The notes under the pieces were generated by a model. It saw nothing but the letters and a program-made list of their open reading frames with translations, did not search any database and had not been told where the DNA came from. 12,772 nucleotides of DNA, from assembly GCA_964530165.1 (NCBI GenBank), contig CAZGYE010000169.1, positions 1-12,772 on the forward strand. Direction: 5' to 3'. A program made the position numbers and the translations under genes. This DNA comes from CAZGYE01 sp964530165. Lineage in GTDB: Bacteria; Planctomycetota; Planctomycetia; Planctomycetales; Planctomycetaceae. Positions 7,215 through 12,772 of this stretch are shown in pieces (within the stretch, counting starts at the first letter, position 1; every line of letters starts with the position of its first letter).

Positions 7215-7987
7215 TCGTCGACGTCAATGTGAACCTCGCGCGCTGGCCGTTTCGCCGAGTGCCTCACGACGAAACGCCGAGACTCGTCAAGAAGCTTCAG
7301 AGTAAGCAGGTCGTGCAGGCGTGGGCCGGCAGCTTCGACGGCCTGCTGCACAAGGACATCGGCGCTGTCAACTCGCGGCTGGCCGACGAGTGCAAACAGC
7401 ACGGCGATGGTCTGCTCGTTCCGTTCGGCTCGGTCAATCCGACGCTGCCCGACTGGAAAGAGGACCTGCGCCGCTGCCACGAAGTGCACCACATGCCGGG
7501 CATCCGCCTGCATCCGAACTATCACGGCTACGCGCTGAGCGATTCGGTGTTTGCCGAGCTGCTCACGCTGGCCGAGAAGCGCGACTTGATCGTCCAGTTG
7601 GTGCTGAAGATGGAAGACGAACGGACCCAGCATCCGCTCATGCAGGTCCCGGCGGTCAACCCGGCGCCGCTGGGGAAACTGCTCGCCGACCGGGCGAAAC
7701 TGCGGGTGGTCGTGCTGAACGGTCTGCGCACGCTTCGCGGCGCGGCGGCGGGCCGGCTGGCGACGGCGGGGAACGTCTACTTCGAGATCTCAATGCTCGA
7801 ATCGGTCGGCGGCATCGGCAAGCTGCTCAAGCTGGTCCCGCTGGATCGCATTTTGTTCGGCTCGTATTTCCCGTTCTTCTACTTCGAGTCGGCAGAGCTG
7901 AAGCTCCGCGAATCGGAGCTGGGCGACTTCCAGACGCAGGCCATCACCCATCAGAACGCGCAAAAGCTGATGGATCATCCCGGCTAG
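7211..7987 (+). CDS. Amidohydrolase-fold protein lacking metal ligands
   Basis: 258 residues. The frame is open far upstream, but the real start is the ATG at 7211: it overlaps the preceding TGA as ATGA and has an AAGGGA ribosome site at 7197-7202 with an 8-nt spacer. The fold resembles its neighbour: MIVDVNVNLARWPFR at the N-terminus, GIRLHPNYHGY near residues 97-107, VVVLNGLR at 167-173 and RILFGSYFPFFYFES at 213-227. Every position where the upstream protein has a ligand is changed: N6 and N8 for the HxH pair, L or K around 131-133 for the first central His, N170 for the His of 'GH', and Y219 for the Asp of 'GSD'. It is probably a non-catalytic partner or a hydrolase with a different mechanism. 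H101 and H105 remain and could serve another site. It is the last gene of the operon. Confidence 0.85.
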   Translation: MIVDVNVNLARWPFRRVPHDETPRLVKKLQSKQVVQAWAGSFDGLLHKDIGAVNSRLADECKQHGDGLLVPFGSVNPTLPDWKEDLRRCHEVHHMPGIRLHPNYHGYALSDSVFAELLTLAEKRDLIVQLVLKMEDERTQHPLMQVPAVNPAPLGKLLADRAKLRVVVLNGLRTLRGAAAGRLATAGNVYFEISMLESVGGIGKLLKLVPLDRILFGSYFPFFYFESAELKLRESELGDFQTQAITHQNAQKLMDHPG

Positions 7988-8011
7988 TGCTGCGTCAAGT
8001 TTTGATTTGAA

Positions 8012-8094
8012 ACCGTACTTGAATCGGCCTGGGTGTTCTTGCGTGCTGTGAACGTAGTGCCTCATCAGACCACCTCTCCGTGTTCAAGTACGGT
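8012..8094. repeat. Long imperfect inverted repeat between convergent genes
   Basis: A perfect 12-bp pair ACCGTACTTGAA (8012-8023) and TTCAAGTACGGT (8083-8094) is separated by 59 nt. Inward of it, CGGCCTGGGTGTTCT on the left and CGGAGAGGTGGTCT on the right (reverse complement) remain alike with mismatches, so the arms extend to roughly 30 nt. The right arm ends exactly one base before the stop codon of the minus-strand hydrolase (8095-8097). There is no poly-T tract, so it is not a classical terminator. It could be a bidirectional transcription barrier or a small repeat element; no flanking duplication was found. Confidence 0.6.
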
Positions 8095-9012
8095 CTAGCC
8101 CGTGCTATCCAGTGGATGCGAGTGCAGAAACTCCCGCACGCGGGGAATGATCCGCTCGCAGGCGTCTTCAAACACGTAATGACCGGCATCGGCGATGCGG
8201 AGTGTTTCCGCTTGGGGAAAACGTTGTTGAAATTCCTGTAGGAACCGCGGCGTGAAACACCAATCGCGCTCGCCCCAGACAAACAGCATCGGCGACGTCT
8301 GGAACTGCGCCAATCCCTCTTCTACCGCCACCAACGTCGAGTAACTGGGGTGCGTGTCGGCGAGCGGGATGTCCTGCACGAATCGCAAGATAGCGACGCG
8401 ATTTTGCCAGTTGTCGTACGGGGCCAGGTATCCGGCTTTGACGGCCGGCGTCATCCGTTCCCGTTTTTCGACCGCCATCCACAGGGCCGCCCGGGCGAAC
8501 AAGTTCAACCCGCGTACGCAAACCGCCCCGAAGAATGGGATGCGGCAAACGGCGATTCGCAGCGGAATCCGCCGCGATCGAAACGCCGCCGTGTTCAGCA
8601 GCACAAACCGCGAGAAGCACCTCGGCAGCCGAACCGCCGCACCCATGCCGATCGCCCCGCCCCAGTCGTGGCCCAACAGCGTCAACTGTCCCAAGTCGAG
8701 CGACTCGATGAACCGGCACAAGTTGTCGATGTGCCGCCCAAACACGTACGGATAATCCCGAGGCTTTTCCGAAAAGCCACAACCCACGTGATCGACCGCC
8801 AGCACGCGATAGTCCTTCGAGAGGTCTTTGATCAGGTTCCGCCACGCGAAACTCCACGTGGGGTTTCCGTGCACCAACAACAGCGGCTCGCCCCGGCCCT
8901 CGTCAACGTAGTGATACCGCACACCGTCGATGTCGGCAAAGTGCGACTCGAACGGGTATTCATCCTCGAAACCCGAGCGGGACGGCAATGGTGTTGGTCT
9001 AGCGTTGCTCAT
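8095..9012 (-). CDS. OleB/haloalkane-dehalogenase-like alpha/beta hydrolase
   Basis: 305 residues, no signal peptide, complete alpha/beta-hydrolase fold. LLLVHGNPTWSF (H48-G49-N50) is the oxyanion/halide-binding loop of haloalkane dehalogenases. LLGHDWGGAIG places an Asp nucleophile, D116, at the elbow rather than Ser. WGERDW (D250) and DAGHYVFED (H278) are the probable acid and base. The segments NTAAF, YLAPYDNWQNR and LRFVQDIPL match what I recall of OleB, the subfamily III relatives that decarboxylate beta-lactones to olefins in long-chain hydrocarbon synthesis. OleB is therefore favoured over a true dehalogenase. No oleA, oleC or oleD lies in the window, so the pathway is not shown. It is the last gene of the minus operon: its ATG overlaps the end of bioF by 14 nt (8999-9012), and its stop abuts the inverted repeat at 8012-8094. 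Confidence 0.85.
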   Translation of the reverse strand: MSNARPTPLPSRSGFEDEYPFESHFADIDGVRYHYVDEGRGEPLLLVHGNPTWSFAWRNLIKDLSKDYRVLAVDHVGCGFSEKPRDYPYVFGRHIDNLCRFIESLDLGQLTLLGHDWGGAIGMGAAVRLPRCFSRFVLLNTAAFRSRRIPLRIAVCRIPFFGAVCVRGLNLFARAALWMAVEKRERMTPAVKAGYLAPYDNWQNRVAILRFVQDIPLADTHPSYSTLVAVEEGLAQFQTSPMLFVWGERDWCFTPRFLQEFQQRFPQAETLRIADAGHYVFEDACERIIPRVREFLHSHPLDSTG

Positions 9013-10225
9013 TGTTCTTATTGAAAGCGGAAAGCTCGACTAATCGCGACAACGCACCGGCCAGTTGCTGGACGTCCTCTTGGGAGTGAGCGCAACTCAA
9101 CGTGATCCGCAGACGCGACGTGCCCTGTGGAACAGTTGGCGGCCGGATGGCCGCCACCAGCAGTCCCTGTTCTTCCAGCCGGGCGGCCGCTTGCACGGCT
9201 TGCCTTGGTTCGTTCAAAATGATCGGGATGATGGGGCCTACGCAGTTTGGAGTCGTCCGGAGACCGGCTGACTGCACGAGACGTCGAAGCTGATCCGCCC
9301 GGGCGAGCAATTGTTCGCGGCGCCACGTTTCCCGGCTGATGATCTCGACGGCGGCGAAGGCGGCGGCACAGGCGGCCGGCATCGGCGCGGTCGAAAACAT
9401 CTGCGTGCGCGCCCGGTTCCACAGCCAGTCGATCAACGTCTGTGGACCCGCGACGAAACCGCCGAGTGCACCGATCGCTTTGCTCAACGTACCGATTCGC
9501 ACGGCCACCCGATCTTCCACCTGCAAGTGTTCGGCGACGCCGCGGCCGAGACGACCGAAGATTCCCGTGGCATGTGCCTCGTCGATCGACAGCGCCGCAT
9601 CGTGCCGTTCGGCCAGGTCGCAGAGTTCCGGCAGCGGCGCGGCGTCTCCATCCATACTGAACAGGCTGTCGGTGACGATCAGCCGGCGTCGAGAGTCGGC
9701 CGCCTTCGAGAGCTCGCGCCGCAGCGTTTCCAGGTTGTCGTGCCGGTACACGCGGAGCTCGGCGCCGGACAGGCGGCATCCGTCGATCAAGCTGGCGTGG
9801 TTCAACCGATCGCAGAACACGACGTCGCCGGGACCGACGAGTGTCGCAATCGTTCCCAGGTTGGCCGCGTAACCGGTCGGAAACAGAACCGCCGCCTCTT
9901 GTCCTTCAAACTCGGCCAGACGCTCTTCCAGCCGCACGTGCCAGTCGGTCCGACCGGTGACCAGCGCGCTGGCGCCCGATCCGGCGCCGGCGCGGTCCAA
10001 GGCCGTTTTCGCCGCTTCGATGACTCGCCGGTCGTGCGCGAGATTGAGATAATCGTTGGACGAGAAGTTTCGCAGCCGGCGTCCGTCGATCTCGCACCAG
10101 CCGTCCGGCAGCGGGGTGACGCGACGCCGCTTGCGGATCAATCCCTGAGCGTGCAGGCTCGCAAGCTCGCCAGGCAGCCAGGGGAAGAAACTTGGTGGCT
10201 CCAAATCTGATCGATGGGTAGGCAT
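8999..10225 (-). CDS. bioF: 8-amino-7-oxononanoate synthase (BioF-type)
   Basis: 408 residues from the ATG at 10225. A GTG at 10234 adds three residues and would leave 1 nt after the upstream stop; neither start has a clear ribosome site. This is a PLP-dependent alpha-oxoamine synthase. Visible motifs in order: RNFSSNDYLNLA, GSGASALVTG, FPTGYAANLGT, DRLNHASLIDG (H142), DSLFSMDGDAAPL, IDEAHATGIFG (D215, the pyridine-N partner), GTLSKAIGALGG (K249, the Schiff-base Lys) and PQGTSRLRITLSCAHS. These and the length fit BioF, which condenses pimeloyl-thioester with alanine in biotin synthesis. Relatives (KBL, ALA synthase, SPT) share the fold, and no other bio gene is nearby, so a different acyl substrate is possible. 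It follows the M24 peptidase by 10 nt and overlaps the downstream OleB-like gene. Confidence 0.9.
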   Translation of the reverse strand: MPTHRSDLEPPSFFPWLPGELASLHAQGLIRKRRRVTPLPDGWCEIDGRRLRNFSSNDYLNLAHDRRVIEAAKTALDRAGAGSGASALVTGRTDWHVRLEERLAEFEGQEAAVLFPTGYAANLGTIATLVGPGDVVFCDRLNHASLIDGCRLSGAELRVYRHDNLETLRRELSKAADSRRRLIVTDSLFSMDGDAAPLPELCDLAERHDAALSIDEAHATGIFGRLGRGVAEHLQVEDRVAVRIGTLSKAIGALGGFVAGPQTLIDWLWNRARTQMFSTAPMPAACAAAFAAVEIISRETWRREQLLARADQLRRLVQSAGLRTTPNCVGPIIPIILNEPRQAVQAAARLEEQGLLVAAIRPPTVPQGTSRLRITLSCAHSQEDVQQLAGALSRLVELSAFNKNNEQR

Positions 10226-10235
10226 GTGAGTCACG

Positions 10236-11414
10236 TCACGTCAGCGAGATCAGGTGCTGACTCAATTGTACGGAACCGTTTTCGGTCACCAGGTAGTTGT
10301 TCTCAATTCGCAGCCCGCCGATGCCTTCCACATACAAACCCGGTTCCAGGGTAACGATGTCACCTTTGAGCAGCGCATCGTCGCTCGACGGAACGAGAAT
10401 CGGCGGTTCCGGGTGTCCCAGGCCGATGCCGTGACCGGCATGGTGCACGAGCGCTCCATAACCCGCTTGCTCCAGCGGCTTCGAGACGGCCGTGTAGACG
10501 TCGCGCGCCGCAGTTCCCGCCCGCAGCATCCGCTCGCCGTTGCGCAAGGCCGCCTGACAGAGCTGGAACAGCGTCTGTTGCTCGTCGGTTGGTTCGCCGA
10601 CGCACAGGGTGTTGGTCAGATCGCAACGATAGCCATCCAACACAACTGAATAGTCGAGCAGGAAGAGGTCTCCGTACTGCAGTCGGTAATCGGTCGGCAA
10701 GCCGCCCGCTTTGGGAAACTCGGCGTTGAGGGCGCGGAAATCACCGTAGACCAAACCGGGCCGCCCGGCGGCCTCCAGCACGGCAGCCTGAACCTCGCGG
10801 TACACGTCGAACTCGCTGAGGCCGGCCCGGATGACCTCTCGGGCGTGGGCGTGGCCGGACTCGGCCGCCTGTATGCATTGTTTGATCAGGTCGATTTCGT
10901 CTGGTTCTTTCTGCCGGCGCAGCCGGCGCAGTTCGGTGCCCAGGTCGACGGCGCGTGTCCCGTTCGACCTGTCGTCAGTCTCCACGCCGATCGAATGCGA
11001 CTCACGATCAAGCCCCAGAATCTCCCAAGCCCCCAGCGGCAACCATTCCGCCTCGACGGCGCCCGCCCGGCCGTAAAGCCGTTCCGAAACCGTCTGCAGC
11101 GCCGCCAACAACGCGTGATCGCGATTGACGACCGAGTGTTGGTGGTCGTACCAATCCTCAACGATTTTCCGTTCGACAAACGGCTCGCCGGCTGCCGAAC
11201 GGATCGAAAAATTGTCAACCAGCAGCGACGCTCCTTCATCGCGTTCCAGCAGCAGGAGTCCTCTCTCGCCGCATGAAAAGCTGAGCGGATGGATCCAGAA
11301 ATTCGACAAGTAGTGCACGTGTCGTGGATCGGCAATCAGCAGCCACTCGACGTTCTCGGAGACCGCCTTCCACAGCCGGGCCTGCCGAGCCTGGCATCCT
11401 TCTCTGGTGAGCAT
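10236..11414 (-). CDS. M24 family metallopeptidase (Xaa-Pro peptidase-like)
   Basis: 392 residues from the ATG at 11414, which lies 4 nt after the trxB stop. The frame is open about 40 codons further upstream inside trxB, but those codons read as an out-of-frame shadow. The N-terminal creatinase-like domain (about 1-170, with LLIADPRHVHYLSNFW) precedes the pita-bread catalytic domain (about 172-385). All five dinuclear metal ligands are present: D254 (LLDYSV), D265 (RCDLTNT), H328 (HHAGHGIGLGHPEPP), E357 (TLEPGLYV) and E371 (LRIENNYLV). This architecture is that of prolidase and Xaa-Pro aminopeptidase, which remove or cleave next to proline in peptides; which of the two cannot be settled from sequence alone. 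Cytoplasmic. Translation is probably coupled to trxB; AAGGGG in the end of trxB is the likely ribosome site, at a rather long spacing of 13 nt. Confidence 0.9.
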   Translation of the reverse strand: MLTREGCQARQARLWKAVSENVEWLLIADPRHVHYLSNFWIHPLSFSCGERGLLLLERDEGASLLVDNFSIRSAAGEPFVERKIVEDWYDHQHSVVNRDHALLAALQTVSERLYGRAGAVEAEWLPLGAWEILGLDRESHSIGVETDDRSNGTRAVDLGTELRRLRRQKEPDEIDLIKQCIQAAESGHAHAREVIRAGLSEFDVYREVQAAVLEAAGRPGLVYGDFRALNAEFPKAGGLPTDYRLQYGDLFLLDYSVVLDGYRCDLTNTLCVGEPTDEQQTLFQLCQAALRNGERMLRAGTAARDVYTAVSKPLEQAGYGALVHHAGHGIGLGHPEPPILVPSSDDALLKGDIVTLEPGLYVEGIGGLRIENNYLVTENGSVQLSQHLISLT

Positions 11415-11418
11415 TGCT

Positions 11419-12471
11419 CTACTCAAGCCCCTTTGCCGCCAGCCAGCGTTCGGCATCCAGTGCAGCCATGCAGCCGGTGCCGGCGGCGGTAATCGCCTGC
11501 CGATAATAATCGTCGGCGACGTCGCCCGCCGCAAACACGCCGTCTACACTGGTGTTGGTCCGCGCCGGCGTCGTCCAAATGATGTAGCCCTTTTCGTTGG
11601 TTTCGACCTGTCCTTGTAGAAAGTCGGTGTTCGGCGTGTGACCGAGGGCGGCGAAGTAACCGGCGACTTCGAGCTCTTCGGTTCGGCGCTGGTCGACTGT
11701 GCCGCGAATGCGAACACCGGTGACGCCGTCTGCGTCGTTGCCGAGAATCTCATCGATCACCGAGTTCCATTTCACCTCGATTTTGTCATTCGCCAGCGCC
11801 CGTTCGGCCATAATCTTGCTGGCGCGGAGCTTGTCGCGGCGGTGAACGACGTAAACCTTCGACGCGAATTTTGTGAGGAATGTGCTCTCCTCCATGGCGC
11901 TGTCGCCGCCACCGACGACCACCAGCGGCTTGTTGCGGAAGCGGGGCAAGGCGCCGTCACACACTGCACAGGCAGAGACGCCTGCGTTCTTGAAGCGGTC
12001 TTCCGACTCCAAACCGAGGTAGTTGGCCCGCGCGCCGGTGGCAATGATGACCGAAAGAGCATCCAGCTCCTCGCCGCCCAGTGTCTTCAGCTTGAACGGA
12101 TGACCGGAAAGCCCGACGTCGAGAACGTCGTCGGTCAACACGCGCGTCCCGAAATTGACGGCCTGTTGGCGCATCAACTCCATCAACTCCGGCCCACTGA
12201 CGCCTTCACCGGTCTGTTCGGCCATGTATTTGCGTTTGTTCTCGTCGATCGCGCCGTCGAGATATGCGGCCAGGTTGCCGGCCGGAAAGCCCGGATAGTT
12301 TTCCACCTCGGTCGTCAGCGCCAATTGACCCAGCGGCAGCGTGCCCCGCTGGCGATTTTCCTCCGTAATGGCTCCCTCGATGACGAGTGGTCTGAGGTTT
12401 GCGCGAGACGTATAGATCGCGGCGGCCCAGCCGGCCGGTCCCGATCCGATGATCACGACACGTTCGGTCAC
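11419..12471 (-). CDS. trxB: Thioredoxin reductase with two extra segments
   Basis: 350 residues from the GTG at 12471, chosen because AAGGAG (12479-12484) stands 7 nt before it; the TTG at 12477 would have only a 1-nt spacer. This is an NADPH-dependent flavoenzyme that reduces thioredoxin in the cytoplasm. FAD-binding GSGPAGWAAAIY (9-20), redox-active CAVC (C168, C171), NADPH-binding GGGDSAMEE (187-195) with HRRDKLRAS (210-218), and the FAD-contacting AAGDVADDYYRQA (314-326) are all present. Compared with the E. coli enzyme there is an insertion of about 11 residues before GQLALTT (near 35-48) and one of about 25 residues after VENYPGFP (near 64-90), which makes the protein some 30 residues longer than usual. 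The C-terminus TGCMAALDAERWLAAK is typical. First gene of the four-gene minus operon; the M24 peptidase follows 4 nt later. Confidence 0.94.
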   Translation of the reverse strand: MTERVVIIGSGPAGWAAAIYTSRANLRPLVIEGAITEENRQRGTLPLGQLALTTEVENYPGFPAGNLAAYLDGAIDENKRKYMAEQTGEGVSGPELMELMRQQAVNFGTRVLTDDVLDVGLSGHPFKLKTLGGEELDALSVIIATGARANYLGLESEDRFKNAGVSACAVCDGALPRFRNKPLVVVGGGDSAMEESTFLTKFASKVYVVHRRDKLRASKIMAERALANDKIEVKWNSVIDEILGNDADGVTGVRIRGTVDQRRTEELEVAGYFAALGHTPNTDFLQGQVETNEKGYIIWTTPARTNTSVDGVFAAGDVADDYYRQAITAAGTGCMAALDAERWLAAKGLE

Positions 12472-12478
12472 TTCCAAT

Positions 12479-12484
12479 CTCCTT
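12479..12484 (-). promoter_or_regulatory. Shine-Dalgarno of trxB
   Basis: The minus strand reads AAGGAG, an exact match to the anti-SD core, with a 7-nt spacer to the GTG at 12471. It is the strongest ribosome site in the window and fixes the GTG rather than the TTG at 12477 as the start. Confidence 0.8.
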
Positions 12485-12489
12485 GAATG

Positions 12490-12506
12490 GGTTCCACCAA
12501 GGAACC
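12490..12506. repeat. Short hairpin in the trxB leader
   Basis: GGTTCC (12490-12495) and GGAACC (12501-12506) form a perfect 6-bp inverted repeat with a 5-nt loop. It sits 5 nt upstream of the trxB Shine-Dalgarno sequence on the transcript. It could be a leader hairpin that affects initiation or an operator half-site pair; there is no direct evidence for either. Confidence 0.5.
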
Positions 12507-12571
12507 ATACTCAACTTGAAGGCGCCAGACAACTCGCAAGTGCATTCTGACCCAGTAGACGATTGGTCGTA

Positions 12572-12589
12572 CGGAAAACGTGTTTTCCG
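12572..12589. promoter_or_regulatory. 18-bp palindrome, candidate operator
   Basis: CGGAAAAC-GT-GTTTTCCG: perfect 8-bp arms around a 2-nt centre, 101 nt upstream of the trxB GTG. The size and symmetry suit a dimeric helix-turn-helix regulator. As RNA it could fold only with strain because the loop is 2 nt, so a DNA-binding role is favoured (inference). No regulator gene is visible nearby. Confidence 0.5.
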
Positions 12590-12730
12590 ACAGTGTCCCC
12601 CCCGAACGCTGCTGTTTCGTTCGTGACCGATTTGCGTGGCGTCTCGAAGACGGTCGAGTGGTTTTCATTCGATATCGGTTGCACAAGGCGCCGTGGTCCG
12701 ATGAGGTCGCGGCGGTTGCCGGCGGGGTGG

Positions 12731-12764
12731 CGGGGCCTAAGAGAGCGAAGCGAACGTGGCCCCG
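12731..12764. repeat. GC-rich hairpin, possible dispersed repeat
   Basis: CGGGGCC (12731-12737) and GGCCCCG (12758-12764) form a perfect 7-bp stem around a 20-nt loop containing GAGAGCGAAGCGAAC. The flank GGGTGGC and the GCGAAGCGA-type loop recall GC-rich intergenic hairpins that I have seen repeated in planctomycete genomes. The inner part of the MITE-like element (GGGTGGCTG... with GGCGAGCC) has a similar flavour. Only one copy is in the window, so its repeat status is unproven. Confidence 0.4.
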
Positions 12765-12772
12765 GAGCATGC

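Larger units (their letters stand above)
12485..12772. other. Upstream region of the trxB operon
   Basis: About 290 bp without a supported gene up to the window edge. It contains the leader hairpin (12490-12506), an 18-bp palindrome (12572-12589) and a GC-rich hairpin (12731-12764). A 100-codon minus-strand frame spans it but runs into the trxB start in another frame and has no recognisable sequence. The operon promoter should lie here; I could not identify -35/-10 boxes with acceptable spacing. Confidence 0.6.

Noticed and set aside
9311..10210. 299-codon plus-strand frame
   Set aside because: Antisense to bioF, which has every expected motif; treated as a shadow.
12472..12477. TTG start for trxB at 12477
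   Set aside because: The AAGGAG ribosome site would be only 1 nt away; the GTG at 12471 has a 7-nt spacer.
12468..12770. 100-codon minus-strand frame upstream of trxB
   Set aside because: It covers the palindrome, hairpin and trxB ribosome site, ends inside the trxB start, and has low-complexity Arg/Ser-rich content with no recognisable domain.
1..12772. CRISPR array, tRNA or rRNA genes
   Set aside because: No regularly spaced repeats and no recognisable tRNA or rRNA segments were seen on either strand.

Overview
The window (about 60% G+C by eye, densely packed) looks like chromosomal DNA of a planctomycete, probably of the Pirellula type. The evidence is the gene content: a very long secreted PQQ-propeller protein ending in a malectin-like domain, a secreted PHP/DUF3604-like protein behind a sialidase-like propeller, paired small amidohydrolases, an OleB-like hydrolase next to bioF, and a thioredoxin reductase with extra segments. 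No marker gene proves the assignment, so the taxonomy is an inference from family recall.

Layout. (1) 2-145: the 3' end of a plus-strand gene, closed by a strong intrinsic terminator at 261-292. (2) 303-3116, minus: a secreted PHP-type metallohydrolase-like protein with about seven propeller repeats; its 3' end converges on the terminator. (3) 3117-3519: a 403-bp divergent intergenic region holding a 133-bp MITE-like element with imperfect terminal inverted repeats and an apparent 8-bp target-site duplication. (4) 3520-7987, plus: three genes joined by two 4-nt ATGA overlaps. They are a secreted PQQ-like/methyltransferase-like/malectin-like protein, an amidohydrolase with a full metal-ligand set, and a second amidohydrolase-fold protein in which the ligand positions have been replaced. 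(5) 7988-8094: a short convergent gap containing a long imperfect inverted repeat. (6) 12471-8095, minus: four tightly packed genes read in the order thioredoxin reductase, M24 metallopeptidase, bioF, OleB/haloalkane-dehalogenase-like hydrolase. Their spacings are 4 nt, 10 nt and a 14-nt overlap, so they are probably one transcript. (7) 12472-12772: the leader of that operon, with a clear Shine-Dalgarno sequence that sets a GTG start for trxB, a small hairpin, an 18-bp palindrome, and a GC-rich hairpin at the window edge.

How the genes work together. The minus operon holds general metabolic functions: disulfide reduction, peptide turnover, biotin synthesis (or a related PLP-dependent acyl-CoA condensation), and a hydrolase related to the beta-lactone decarboxylase of olefin synthesis. 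The plus operon is the least understood part. It couples one exported multi-domain protein to two cytoplasmic TIM-barrel proteins, one apparently catalytic and one apparently not. No CRISPR array, tRNA, rRNA, phage gene or full-length transposase was seen.
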